Source of the DNA: Pezizomycotina sp. ARF18
Lineage: Eukaryota > Ascomycota
Assembly (NCBI GenBank): GCA_002224055.1
Contig: AZLU01000049.1
Span: 40,544 to 104,543, forward strand
DNA length: 64,000 nt
Reading direction: 5' to 3'
The position numbers and the translations under genes are program-made. Of the stretch, positions 26,977 to 39,251 are shown piece after piece; position 1 is the first letter of the stretch; every line of letters starts with the position of its first letter. A model generated the notes under the pieces. That model worked only from the letters and a program-made list of their open reading frames with translations. It did no database searches and had not been told where the DNA came from.

Positions 26977-29900
26977 ATGGTATATTCATCCCAGCACTAA
27001 ATCTGGACTTTGGTTACGACGTATTCTTAGCATGCGACTCCTCATTAACTAACGTGCGTGTGCATTAACTCTTCAGGCGAGCTGGACGGCGCTCAACATC
27101 TTGGACACGACCGACTCCGCCTCCGAAGTCGCGGACAACACGCTCGAACTCCAGGTACCGTAATAGCTTTTGGACAGTTTGGCTTATTGATACCTCAGCA
27201 AACCGGGCGATTTCTGACTTGCCCAACGAATTCTAGATCGAAGAGGCGTTAAAACTCTACAGAAAGCGCTGAAGCACCACTGCGACAAGGAATGGGACGA
27301 GGCCGCCAAGACTTACGAGGAGCTGTTTAAGTCCGAAATATTTCAGCAAGGCGAAGATGAGGATGTAAGAAGACCTTCGCCTTTGACTCACACCACGCGA
27401 CGGCGCCATAGCTAGCGCGGCGGGCTTGCTTGCTAACCTTTCGTTTATTGTGGTATTTTTTTTACAGGAACCGCACCTCGATAATATTCTCTACCTCGCC
27501 TATAGCGGTCGCGCGGAATTTATACTCGATCGCCTAAAGTCTCAAAGGCAGGACACGTCGCCGGAAGACGCCTACAAGATTTTCAGAATGGCTCTGGACT
27601 ATTTTGTAGAGGCGCTTACTCGAGACAAGAACGATCCTCTACTTTGGAGAAAAGTTGCTCAGCTAGCGAAGATTGTGGGGTCATCCAAATAGCGAGGTTA
27701 GCCTAGAGGGTGTAACGGATCCTAAAACCGGGCCTGCGCCGTCGCTGTGTGGAATTCGTAGTCCAGACGAATTGGTAGCGTTATTTGAACTCAAGGATGT
27801 GAGTAACAGCAAAGCAGCAACGTTCTATTATTGCTCCCTCTAATATTTCGGTTCTAGATGCTTGAAGTGGTCTCCGACAACCCGCGCTCGAACAATCGGA
27901 AGCGCGACTGATATCGGAGAAGCGGCCGACCCGACTGCTGAAGCACTCGGAGTTATACCCTTGGGCTGCCGAGCTGCTAAAAGAATTTCATCCCGAGGCT
28001 GCCAAAGAGGAGCCACCAGTAATTACGTTCGAATCACGGACTTGGGCCGCCGCCGGTACGGCTTTACAGGAATTCATCTCAGAACTTGAGTCATCTGATT
28101 CGAACCATGTGACTGGTCCAATCACGCTTACGTTTCCCGGCTTCGAAAACTTGGCGGACGACAACGACGATCAAGCACCGCCTAAATCTGCCATGACGAA
28201 CGGCGAAACGGATGGCGCTGCCGTAGTTGACGAAGATATAGCAATGGCTGAGGTGGACGGCGCGGCTCCCAGTGCTTCTCGCCCTGCAACACACCGACGC
28301 AGCACTTCACTTTCGAACAAGCGCAAGTCTTCGGCCTCACAGGCCGATGCTGAGGGAGGAAGCGTGCGCCTTAGCAAGCGCGTAAGGAACCGGGAAGCCA
28401 ATGCGCAAGCTGCAGCCGCGGTAGCGCCGCCAATGACGCAAGCGAGAGATCATGTCGCTACAGGAACGTCTCTTTACCGTTGCGGGTAAATGCTTCGAGC
28501 AGTTGGGGCTCTCAATAGGAAATGCGGCATCACTTAGGCCGTGTACCGCTAAGAAGGATGACGACGAAGAGGCGCCGCAGAGCCCTGGCGATGCGGAGAC
28601 TTTCGTCAAAGACTTCAAGACAATTCTAATGGAATGGGACGATGAAAAGGGCAATGTGGTGCTGTATGGCGAAGGAATTCCAAAGTATGTGAGTTTGCGT
28701 CTTTTTTTTTTTTTTTTTTTTTTTTCCCGGAATGTTAAACTAACGATCAAATGGTTAGACCAGATGAAGGAGCGCCGGGGATGAGTACTTTCGATTCTAC
28801 ACCACACAGGAAATCTTCCAGCCGACGTATACTCGATGATGACCAAGGCCTTGTGGCTTGGATGAGAGGCGTAAATAAATCAAAGCTCCACATTAACACA
28901 GTTGCGCTGTCGTTCCTCCTAGCGCTTCTCAAAAGCGATTATACACTGTGTGGGAAATCGATACTAGCAAAGATGGCCAATCAAGCTACAGGCGCCACAT
29001 ATGGCCGGATGCTCTGAAAGACGTAGTAAAAACGTTGCTCGAATTGTGTGAAGACACCATGTGGAGTTCTTCAAGGACTATTACAACGGGAAATGGGATT
29101 ACGGTCTTAATGATGTTGAGTTTGGCGACGAGGATCACGCTATAGTGGAATTGGCCCAAACAATATTCGAGATTACCTTGGACCACCTAGCTTCAAGCGA
29201 AAGAGAAAGAATCACACTGGATTCGAGTAACATTGATATATCCTATAAGAAGGATAGGGTGCGTAGATGGAGCTACGTTATGGCAGACGTCACTCAGATC
29301 CGACCCCGAGACTCTAACGGTCAACTCCCGTACGACACGCTCACTTTCCGATATCTCTGGACCGCTGTTTTGTCATCGTCGTTCTTCCAGAAAGGAAGAG
29401 ATTTTATGTTGGACGGTTTTGACGACATTAGGGAGCTGCTAAAAGTAGCGGTGGCATCGGCCATTGAGCTACCTAACTGGTTCGTATCGTTCCTCCCCAT
29501 CGGAATTGAAAGCCCCTAACAAACTATAGTGCAATCATACCTGAGATATCGGTTACCCGAGCTGAAAGAGAGATATCGAAAGTCAAAACCATGGACTTTT
29601 TCGCCAGTATATTTGCGTCAGCTCTTGATAACGAAGACCCTGAGCAAGTTATTGAGGAGCTGGAGTTGGTTCTCGACCCAAAAATCAGCGAGTATGAGAT
29701 CGACGAAGAGGGCATCAAAGGCATACACGAAATGACAAAGTTCCTTGATGGGTCTAATGTACTCTTCAAGCTTTTACTTTGGCAGAAGCTCCGAGAGGTA
29801 AGTACTCCAAAGTATCGTGGTAGAGACTCCGCTGATGGCTCTTGTAGGCTTATGAAAGTATGGATGATACGACAAACGTAATGAGGTGCAGGTTTCACAG

Positions 29901-32900
29901 CCTTGGCATCATTATGGGCGATATATCCAGCGAACATATGGGAGAGCTCCCAAGAACACCGCTTCTTCGTGATCCTAAGAACACTTCATTTGGTATGTAC
30001 TCAAAGAAAACCGCCTCAAACGGACTTTTCTAACAGAAGGTTAGCTCGAAGATATCCTCGCGGAAGCAGCAAATGATGCCGTAAGGGTGCCCAAGAGCAT
30101 CGAGGAGACAAATCCAGAGCTCCTACACGCTACGATGAAGTCAATGTGTCTCATTCTTAGACTGCTACATGTCTATACTCTCCACGAGGATGCTGTAGTT
30201 AGCACCGAGATAAATCAGTCGTCTCTTCATTCCTACCGCCTCCTCGTATCCAAGTTACGACAAATGATTGTCCGAGCTTGGACTCTAATGTACCTGCTTT
30301 ACAAAGCCTCGCAAAGCGGTTTGAAAAATGTGGGCGAGGTGGACAAGGCGAATAAATGCACGGAGCTCATCTCTGCTATACATGAGGAAATCGGCATCCG
30401 AAACTACTGCAAGCTTTGTAATCGTAAGTGCTCTTCTCGCGGTGACTATTTAGCTTTCGCTAATTTTGCGCAGATATTTTCCTCAAAGTCCTACAGGAAG
30501 AATTATTGAGATTCGACATGGGAGGGACCGAATGCGAGCTTGTCCAGTGTCTTCAATGCCGATTTGGACTGGACCTCTCGGTAAGTTCCCGTAATCTTGA
30601 TGTGACAGAGGCACGCTGACTGGAGTAGACGGACATATGGACCCTTGCAGACCATAAATCAGATCTAGAAACCGTTAGACAGAGATACGGCAATCAGAAT
30701 AGTCTCATTCTTTATCACCCTGGTGGACCAAAAGAAAAGCTCTGCAGGCATGAAGGCCGATCTAAAGGCTGTGATGGATAAGCTCGTCAACGTCATAGGA
30801 GAGCCTCCGGACACCAATAGTGAGTATCAACCGCTCCTAAGCAATTGAGCATGAGACTGATATCTCTTCAGCACAAATTAGATATAACCGCAGCTTGCTA
30901 CGAGATTTCCTCAATTCGCCAATCCAACCACTCAGTTTCTTCAATTGTCTCAAAGGAGAGGCAGTCCTTAATAGAGCTACTGTCAGAGCAGACTACGCAG
31001 AAGGTAAGTGTTCAATACTCTTCTTCGCATAGTCCATGCTCACATGACCCTATAGTTGCCGAGAAAGGTTTGTATTTAGAGCAAGCCACGAACAGCCTTA
31101 CCAAGTTTCGGTATCTCAAAAAGACGAGCAATCCCCGAGTCGAGAGATTGAATTCGCCATCAGATTCTTCAAGCATGATTTGGTTTGCGACAACACCGAG
31201 AACTGGGAAAGCTGGTACAGATTAGCGCAGTCTTACGAGCATCTGCTGGAGGATGACATGACCTGGAACGCTGAGAAGATCAACAATAAACGAGACGATT
31301 TGATAAAGCTAGAAAGGGTAAGTGTACTCTAATCTGGACGTGTATAGCCTATCTAACTCTTGTAGCGCATTATCTTGTGTTACATGATGGCTGCCTCTGG
31401 CGCTGCTCGGGACGAGGATTTTTCAGACGAAGAAATGAGTTCCAAGCAGTCAATGTACACGGATTTTGGGATACGCCTGTACTCGTCGATTAGACCTCCA
31501 CTGAGCGCCGGTGCATTCGCCTAGACGACCATCTTAAGTATTACAGCGCCTACGATGGCGTGTACCAAGCTTACCCACATCAGTCCGTCAGCCGAAGAAA
31601 TGTTCTCGACATGGCAGTCATTTGCCTAAACAAATCGATCGATATGGGTTCCAACGATTGGAAGTCTGTCTCCCTCACTTAACCTAGGTTTTTCAAACGC
31701 TGACAAAACAGAAATTACTACTACCTCGGAAAATGCGAGGGCAAGCTGGAGCACTCTCCCGACCAGGTACTCGAGTGGTATGCTCAGGCCATCAAACACG
31801 CACCGGCCAGAGACCGGAATAATGAGCCTACTTTCGAACCGCACCACCGCTTGATATCCGCGACCTACAAATACGTAGAGAAGAAACGGTTAACGGTAAG
31901 CATTCCCTTAAATCTATGGAGCAACAAGTGCTAATACCATGCAGCCTGAGGAAGCGTGCAAATTCTTAAAAGCAACACCGTTTTGCACCGAAGAGTTCAG
32001 TGGAGATGAAAGCCAATTTAGCGTATACGTTGCGGATATTTGATTCGTCTACGGAAAGAAGACAAAGCGAAAATGGCATCACAGGATGACGCATCGAGTA
32101 AGGACCCAGCTCCCTCCTACGAGCAACTTTTGCTGACCTTTTTCAGCTTGCATGTTTGTATCTCGATCAAGACAACGATGAGCAGGCGTTCAAGGAAACG
32201 AGCCTCTTTTTCAGCAATAAGAACAACGTTTTGAGCATTTGGAAGCCTGATAATGAAAGGTAGTATATCCCGGCCCACGTATGTTCCTCGCTAACGTCTT
32301 GAAGACCCGGCCGACATTTTGTATACGGCTATCAGTACTTGAAGTTATGGCTCGAGCTTCTTTCGTACAAAAATGACAAGGCGACGCTTGAGCATTTGGC
32401 CAAAAAGCTCAAGAAGGGACTGACGGTATCGACGTGGCGGCCGTTCGACATTTGGGCAGATTGCGTGAAGGCATACACCAAGGTGCTGCGGCAGGTCGGC
32501 GAAGTCCCCGAAAACAACGAAGAGAGCGCGTTCCAGAACGTGTCGTACGACGAGTTCAACACGTACAGCCAGAAGATCGAAGAGCGGTTCGACGTCAAGG
32601 AGAACCAGGACCACAAAACGTTCGAAATCCTCCGGGACACGTACGACCTCAAGAAGCTCAATACCGGCCTCGCTAAGACCATGGCCATCGAAGATCTGCT
32701 CGCGGACTGCTACGCCAAGCTTTACTCTGAGATCGTTCCCGAGATGATCAAGCAGGCGACTGCAGCCGCGGAATCTAGCAAGGCTGCCGCTGCGAATCCC
32801 ATGTCGCTGAAGAACCTCATGTTCGACGACAGCGAGTCCGCCAGCGCTACGACGAAGAATCCCATCGCCCTCGCCGCCGCTCATTCGCGCATGGATGACA

Positions 32901-33581
32901 TGATCGGGCGCGGGAAGATCACGAAAGTAGTCCGCAAGGATATCATCCAGAAAGTCAATTCTCTGTTTAAGAATCGCACTGTGAGTTAAAATTTTCTAGT
33001 TTCTGAAAGTATTTAATGAGCATCGACAAACATGTAAATGTGCTACGTTTGTCGCACATATTTGCTACCTTTGAAATCTTCCTCCTGTAATGTTTAGGCG
33101 AATCAACTTTGCCTAGTAACTTGTTATACTTTTATCTTGTCTTATTTATCGTTGCCTCATAGTACCCTTTTCGAGAGGCCTCTCTTATTTCTTAGTACCT
33201 ATGTTGTTTCTTCGTTATCAATGATGCTAGAAATCTATCTAGCCTCTTACATTCTTCGAAACCATCAATATTATGCTTTTATGTCTCCTATAAAACTTTC
33301 TTTATCTATTATTTCTAATATTTTTTTCGTAACATTAGGCCGCCGGTGCCACCGCCGCAATGGTAGCCAAGATGGGCTCCGTCGCTATCGGTCGCGAAAC
33401 CGGCAAGTCCATGACGTCGACGGCAGCCGCTTCTCCGATGGATACTCCCGTAGGTAGTCCCGGGCCTAGTAGTCCTGCGCAAGTGGCCCAAGGCGAAGGC
33501 GAAGATACAGGCATGGATACTCCCAGGGATGCCGATAGGGAAGATAATGCGGATTCTGAAGCTGTCATGACGCCGGGTTGA
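26977..33581 (+). CDS. HIR3: Histone transcription regulator 3 (Hir3/Cabin1), HIR histone-chaperone subunit
   Basis: The large scaffold of the HIR complex, which deposits H3-H4 outside replication and represses histone genes. The start is proposed as ATG at 26977 with an intron directly after it, then ASWTALNILDTTDS, IEEALKLYRK, EEAAKTYEELFKSEIFQQ-like helix, NILYLAYSGRAEFILDRLKS. A basic patch LSKRVRNREANAQAAA (28370-28420) matches the position of the SKRIRxRE motif of the family. Repeated helical TPR-like segments follow, including WESWYRLAQSYEHLLEDDMT, YYLGKCEGKLEHSPDQVLEW, HHRLISATYKYVEKKRL and GLAKTMAIEDLLADCYAKLY (about 32670). After a 358-nt last intron comes a Ser/Pro/Asp-rich tail ending SEAVMTPG with TGA at 33579-33581. 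More than ten introns, most 50-70 nt, and frequent frame slips are present. Total is about 1,900 residues, typical for filamentous fungi. Confidence 0.86.
26980..27076 (+). other. Intron immediately after the HIR3 start codon
   Basis: ATG (26977-26979) is followed at once by a GTATAT donor. A CTAAC branch-like site lies at about 27048, and CTTCAG at 27071-27076 precedes GCGAGCTGGACG. The coding exon would thus begin with only the Met codon. An alternative is that the true first exon lies elsewhere. Confidence 0.55.
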
Positions 33582-34604
33582 AAGTGGAAAAAGTGCACGT
33601 GTGTATGTACTTGTATTATGTAGGAAGGCGCTTTGTTAGATAATTCACTTTTTTGACAACATACCTGTTGAATGTACGAGGAAGCGTATAATTATGATAA
33701 TTTAAATACTAGAGATATGCTTAGTTAAATGGATTAGTGATCTAGATCTAGTGCCACAAGTACCGAACTATAAGTATAATTTAGACATTCAATGCCGCGT
33801 AAATTACTTCCAAATAACAATAAGTCGTTGGAGAAATGATTTTACATAAATATCCTAATATTGCAGAAAGGTCGATTTTTTTAAGCTAGCTAATTATAAT
33901 GGGCCCGAGACGTATCATTGCGGGTTCCACCTTCATATGCTTACTTACCATTAAATTACAAGGACTGAAGCAGATCCCAAAAGCAATCAACATTTTTTTT
34001 ATTTCACGGCGGTGTATATATCGAGCGTTTGATTTATGTGAGGTTTTAACAGATTTATCAATCAAGTGACTTGGAATCGAGACCAAAGGTTGAATCGTCG
34101 GGGGTAAACATCGAGAGATATAAAGCGACTACCATAAAACTAAGATAGCACAAATCGGTCAACTAGTCGATTTTAACGTCACGTTTGTGTTTCCGCATCG
34201 CTATTGCTCAAGTATCACTGTAGCTCAATCTAGGACTGTTCCGAATTACTTCAACTTCTGTAACCAAAGCTTACGTTTCGAAATTACTGTTAATTGGTAT
34301 ATATTTATTGTCTCGCGTCTTCCCGAAAGCACTATAGGGCAAAGAGTTGGGTACGAGATAAATATTTATAATAAACTTAGTGCGATCCCTGTGATGTCGA
34401 TATCGATATCAAGACATTTACATATATATATATTGCGAGGAACGAGTATTATCTTTTGGCAATAGCGCTGAAATCATACAATTTGCCAAGATTAAGCGCC
34501 CATGTGACTGCCATTCTGACATAAGCATGCCTGCTTGGCGCGAAACAAAACTCGAAACAAACATATACAAACCTCCATTCCCATTACATCTACGTATACG
34601 CGTT
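33582..34604. other. AT-rich intergenic region downstream of HIR3
   Basis: No gene is recognised. The sequence is AT-rich with TA-rich patches (for example 34425-34437). The first 150 nt should hold the HIR3 3' untranslated region. Confidence 0.5.
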
Positions 34605-34930
34605 GGCGCAGACTGGCAGCGCCGCAGGCAGGCAGGGGCCTGGGGGATGCAAACCCCAGATACCTTATAATACACGTATACCGATGCATGTACAGGCGGG
34701 GCCTGGGGGTTCGCGACCCCCAGTATTATACAAAGGGGCATATTATTACTATAGTAAATATATATAAATTTATACTAACAGACAACGGGGGTCTGGGGGT
34801 GTAACTACTATGCATACCAAAAAAAAAAAAAAAATAGCGCCGCAGGCCAAAGGGGGGGTCTCTCCCAGTACTATTATAATTATTTATAAAATATAGCCAT
34901 ATATAAAAAATATAACAGTAAAAGGCACAT
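34605..34930. repeat. GC-rich hairpin cluster in AT-rich DNA, mitochondrial-like
   Basis: Four GC clusters are embedded in AT-rich DNA. CTGGGG...CCCCAG forms a hairpin at 34640-34659. CTGGGGGT-TCGCG-ACCCCCAG forms a perfect 8-bp stem at 34703-34723. A GGGGGTCTGGGGGT half-site lies at 34787-34800. The 12-mer AGCGCCGCAGGC occurs exactly at 34618-34629 and 34836-34847. Between them are runs such as TATATATAAATTTATA. Alternating GC clusters and AT spacers are characteristic of fungal mitochondrial intergenic DNA, so this may be nuclear mitochondrial DNA (NUMT) or a dispersed hairpin repeat. Confidence 0.6.
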
Positions 34931-35273
34931 GCTTACCTCGCCTCTTTAGTGATAAATATCAGTATTGCTTGTCTATCATTACTGCCAAAGTGTTGCACTA
35001 TAGCGTATTGTGTTCTGGAGAATGCAGCCCCATGTCTCCCGCCTGGAAACCAGCGAACTTAACCCTATCCTGTTCAAAGAAAGCAAAAAGATTTCGATTT
35101 AGTCTGCCAAACTTAATACCAAGATTAAGCGAGAAATCAACCAATCATAGTTTATCTTTCATATATAGCGCTCACAGCACGCACACACACCCAATTTCCT
35201 AATTTCCACAACTCTAACCTTTACAGCAATATAAATACAAATTTGAGTTAATTTCTCAACGAACAAACAACAT

Positions 35274-35365
35274 GTCACTGTGGCCGAGTGGTTAAGGCGT
35301 TCGATTAGAAATCGAATTCCTTCGGGAGCACAGGTTCGAGGTATATAGTTCAATTCCCACTGTGC
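35274..35365 (+). tRNA. tRNA-Ser(AGA)-like sequence with abnormal 3' part (probable pseudogene)
   Basis: The 5' two thirds is an excellent tRNA-Ser: GTCACTG acceptor strand, D-arm and A box TGGCCGAGTGGTTAAGG, anticodon stem TTCGA/TCGAA around the 7-nt loop TTAGAAA (anticodon AGA), and a long variable arm TTCCTTCGGGA typical of serine tRNAs. The B box begins correctly (AGGTTCGA), but the following bases GGTATATAG replace the expected AATCC. The 3' acceptor complement (CAGTGAC) is absent, and CACTGTG appears instead as a direct rather than inverted repeat of the 5' end. The sequence is therefore either a tRNA pseudogene, a tRNA-derived (SINE-like) head, or a misread gene. Confidence 0.5.
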
Positions 35366-38300
35366 GCAATGTCAAATTTCTGATTTCAAGTTGCTAACTC
35401 GTCGACTTAGTCCTGTCGGTGACGATATAACAATTTTTTTATTTTTATTTTTATTTTTTAAGATTTTTGTGAAGAACAAGGCGCTTGAGCTCAGTACAGA
35501 TTGATATAGCTCTTGCTCTGCACCTGCCTGCATACTACGAATCCAAACGTCTCTATCCCATATCTTCGTCTTTTTTTTTTTTTTTTTTTTAAATCAAATT
35601 CTTTTTTTACGACCAAAAGGCTCGGGAAGAGCATGCACCTACTATCATAAGCTGTTTATAAGTATAGTTTTGTGGAGGAGCAAGTGATAGCGATGTCTTG
35701 TCTACCTCTTCCGGCTCTGCCTCCGCTGCTGCTAGCTGCTCCATATCGTGTAGTGATTCGCCTTTTCTCTTTTTCCTTTTTTTTTCGGCCCTTCCCCACG
35801 ATGATTATATTGCTCGTATGCCTCCCATGAATATAATTTGAATAGAATTCTATTAGATGAATCCATTAAGTATCCTTGTAACCCTTAAAAATAGTGTGTA
35901 ATTAGCAGCACTTTTGAAACGAGTCAATCGTAACTTGGTGGGACATCGACTGAGCCCAAGTCCTTAGTATCTGAACTCTCACGCTTAGAAGCCAAGTTTG
36001 CGAGCCTTTGATTGATCTTGTTCGCTGATACATTCCTTCGAGGCCCGTTTCATTGGCTAGAAAAACATATTTCGTTGTGGATTGCAAAGGGAGCCTTTGA
36101 GGGACGGCTAAACGAAGCCTTCGTAAAACGACTTGATGACTTTTATATAGGGGGAAATATCCTAACCCGGGGGAAGGTTTGTTATTAAAAAAAAAAAAAA
36201 AAAAAGTAATACGGACCTTCTTTGTCGGTAGTTCATAAGCTCCTTCGTGGAGATGATAAATGGACGATAAATGACGAGGAGAGTAAAGAGGATATTGCAA
36301 AAATTTTCGAGGGACCTGCTTCAAGCCATCGGTACGTTGCATAAATTGATTCTGGGTTAATTTGGGCGCCTTGTTCGAGCGTCGATAGGTCCCCTTGCAC
36401 AGGCGTTTTACAGGAGGTTTCCATTGTCGCGCTCTGAATATGATTACCACTCGAGTATACGAAGTCGTAAACACCACGCCTCCAAATCAGCCTTCTCGAA
36501 GCGCTCGAAAACCCCTGCGATACCCGCCCCCAAGACGATTTTGCGTAGTCGACACCTCTTCCTTTTTTTTCTCTTCTTTTGTCAACAGGAGTTTTATTTC
36601 GAGGTGAGCGAACAATAAGCTCTATCTCGATTCCAAGATGCGGCACGAGAAAATTTCCTCTCAAACATTCTCGAACAGACGCACGTCTTTTTCGACATAC
36701 TTCTCCTCTTCCTTCCATTCTTCCTCTCCGAATACGTTCGAAATTGCCCCCGGGCGCACGATCAGGCTAATGTCACGTTTCGCTCCGCTCCCTTTGCTTT
36801 CTTGCCCTCCTGCCTTTTTTTTCCCTTTTTTTCCTTTTTTCCCCCCTCTTCTCCTTCTCCCTCTTCCCCCTATAGCCGTACTCCTCGTACCGGCAGGCGG
36901 GCTCGAGCGTGGGCTCAATCAGCTTAACAAATATAGGACATGGCGGTGAGGGGGCCCATAGGACCGTCTGAGAACCGTGGGGCTTTTGTAGTTTCTCGGC
37001 GATATAATTTGCGGGATATTGGAAGCAGCTATCCGCTTCGCCTCTTGAAAATAAATTTGAAGCACATGCAACATTCCCCGTATGAATATCATGGCATCTG
37101 CACCGTTTCCCGCTCGAAAATGTATACCTATGCCGAAACCGCTGGGAACGTCTAGTCGTCTTCATTTTGAGTTGATGGGAAAGAATTTGAAAATATATCA
37201 GTGTAGGATAACGGGCCAAATCACCATGTTATACTTAATGGATGAATTTCTGTTTTTATGGATTTGACTTACCCCGAATTAGATCTTGGTTTCTCTTATG
37301 CTTCTAAGCGTGGCCTCGAAGCCATTTCTTGAAGAGCCGACCTGCTGCTCTATAGAACTCGAGTATCCACGGAACAAGTTTCAAAAAAAAAAAAAAAAAA
37401 AAAAAAAAACAAGTAATTAATACTAGGGTAAACAATAATAAAAAGGTAAGGAAACACTGGCTCTCTTGACTATTGTGCTAGCTGTTGATAACGGTTGTGT
37501 TTGGCTGCCCTCCCTCATTTGACGGAATCCCCCCTCCCCCCTTCTCTTTTGCTTTCTTTTTTTTTATTCCTATGACACTCGCAGTATCGGTCTCGTAACG
37601 GTGCCAGGGTTGCTATATAGCGACTCGACCTCGATGATTCGACCTTTAAATGATCGGACTAGAAATCGCCTGCATACTTCTCCGTGACGCATGGGCAGTG
37701 GCCGCTTTTGAGACAACACATGGGCTGTTGAGCTACTTCCAAAGCTCTGAAACCGGGGAGGTTCTTTGCGGCTTCAGGTTTAAGCGTGCGGCTGGTAAGA
37801 TTGATCCGAGTATATTTCCCAGGCAAGGCGATTCTCTGATCATCCGCTAACTCTATTCAGACCGACCTGAATATTCACAATGGAGGCACTCTTCTCTTGT
37901 ACTCCCGCCAGTAAAGAGGTAATTCTCTCCCCCGTTCTCCCCAACGGGGAAAAAAAAACTGTACGTACAAGGAGTTCAGTATCGCCGCACCGCAAGCCTA
38001 TGTTCCCCTAAGTTGCTAGTTACTAGCTTGAAAATGTTAACGATATCGCGTCTGAGCCTGTCTAATTATACCGAACGGATGATTTGCTTTGGAGTAGTCT
38101 CACCTAGAGAAGCGGAAATTATCAACGATTTGTTAGGTAAGAAAAAGAAGAAGAAAATGAAGAGGGATTTAAAGTGAGATATAGAGCAAAAGGCATCGGT
38201 CCAGCGAATCACATATATAATGAAAGAATAAAATAAAAGATTCTAAACCCCTATAAAAAGTCCCGAGCTCCAAAATAGCTCTTTAGCTTCAACGCGTGCT

Positions 38301-39251
38301 ACAAATTGGGTGAGATGATTAAAAATGAAAGGGGTATTCCTTCTCAGCGCAGAGGCCAATGTACTTTACAAGATTTTTCTTCTTTTGTATAGGGCCGCGG
38401 GCAGCGTATCACCCCTTCTACAATGCAAAGTCATAGATAGAGGTCTCGGCTGTTAACCGGAATAGGAAGAGGAGGGCCAAGGAAGGACAAGACTGGCTTC
38501 GCCTGAGGCCATGTACGTAATCTTCGGTAATCCGAGATGCTAGGATTCCGCTCTAGATTGCGGGCGTTCGTTCTATCACAGAGATATTTCGCAGCCCGAT
38601 GTTGTAATGTCTTTTTCAATTTTTACAGTCAACGTTGCTACTGCAGCTACAACCCGTGTACATAGCGCTTTTTTTTTTTTTCTTTTTTTAATTATTTATT
38701 AGTCATCGTTGTGTGAAGCTCAAAACCGATTGTACAAGTGTTGAATGATCACTAGACACCAAATAGCTAGCATTGTATATTCCGCTAGATGCAGAGGGTT
38801 TTATTTTCGACAGCGGACTATCTCAGTAGGTTGGGAGAAGCAAAAAAATGTCAAACAAGACGACCAGTTCATTATTCTTCCCCCCCCCCCTTTCCCTCCC
38901 TCCCTCTAATTCTCTCTCCTTTTCCCGTTTACGGCATTAACAACTGATATTGTGAGAAGGAAAAGAAAAGGAAGAAAATATAACTGTATTAAAAGATCCC
39001 TCGGAATTTGATTTGATCCACGTGAAATCCGGAAGTCGAACATACGCTTATTGAAAGATAGTAGACAGGAAAAAGAAAAAAGAGTTAAAGAGATAAAATA
39101 ACAGGAATTAACATTAGTCTAGATTCGGAGGGTTCTAGACTAAAATTAACAGAATCTAAAAAACGAGTCATCAAGGAAATCGTCCTGACCAAGAGGAACA
39201 GATATTCCAGAAGACAGGCAAATTACAGAACATGAGCCTAACGACAGGTAA
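35366..39251. other. Gene-poor region, no assigned gene
   Basis: There are poly-T runs at about 35572-35590 and 38671-38681, poly-A at about 36188-36205 and 37382-37409 (about 28 nt), a C run at 38881-38890, and ATTTTT repeats at 35438-35460. The longest open frame, on the minus strand at 35902-36477 (191 codons), contains a Phe run from the poly-A tract and no recognisable domain. A second overlapping minus frame at 36233-36718 is equally featureless, and the frame 36661-36918 is basic then acidic. One of these could be a fragment of a fast-evolving gene, but I cannot support it. Confidence 0.45.

Noticed and set aside
35902-36718. Two overlapping minus-strand open frames of 191 and 161 codons
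   Set aside because: Neither shows a recognisable domain; one runs through a poly-A tract as a Phe run, and both are open at the same place, so neither is favoured.
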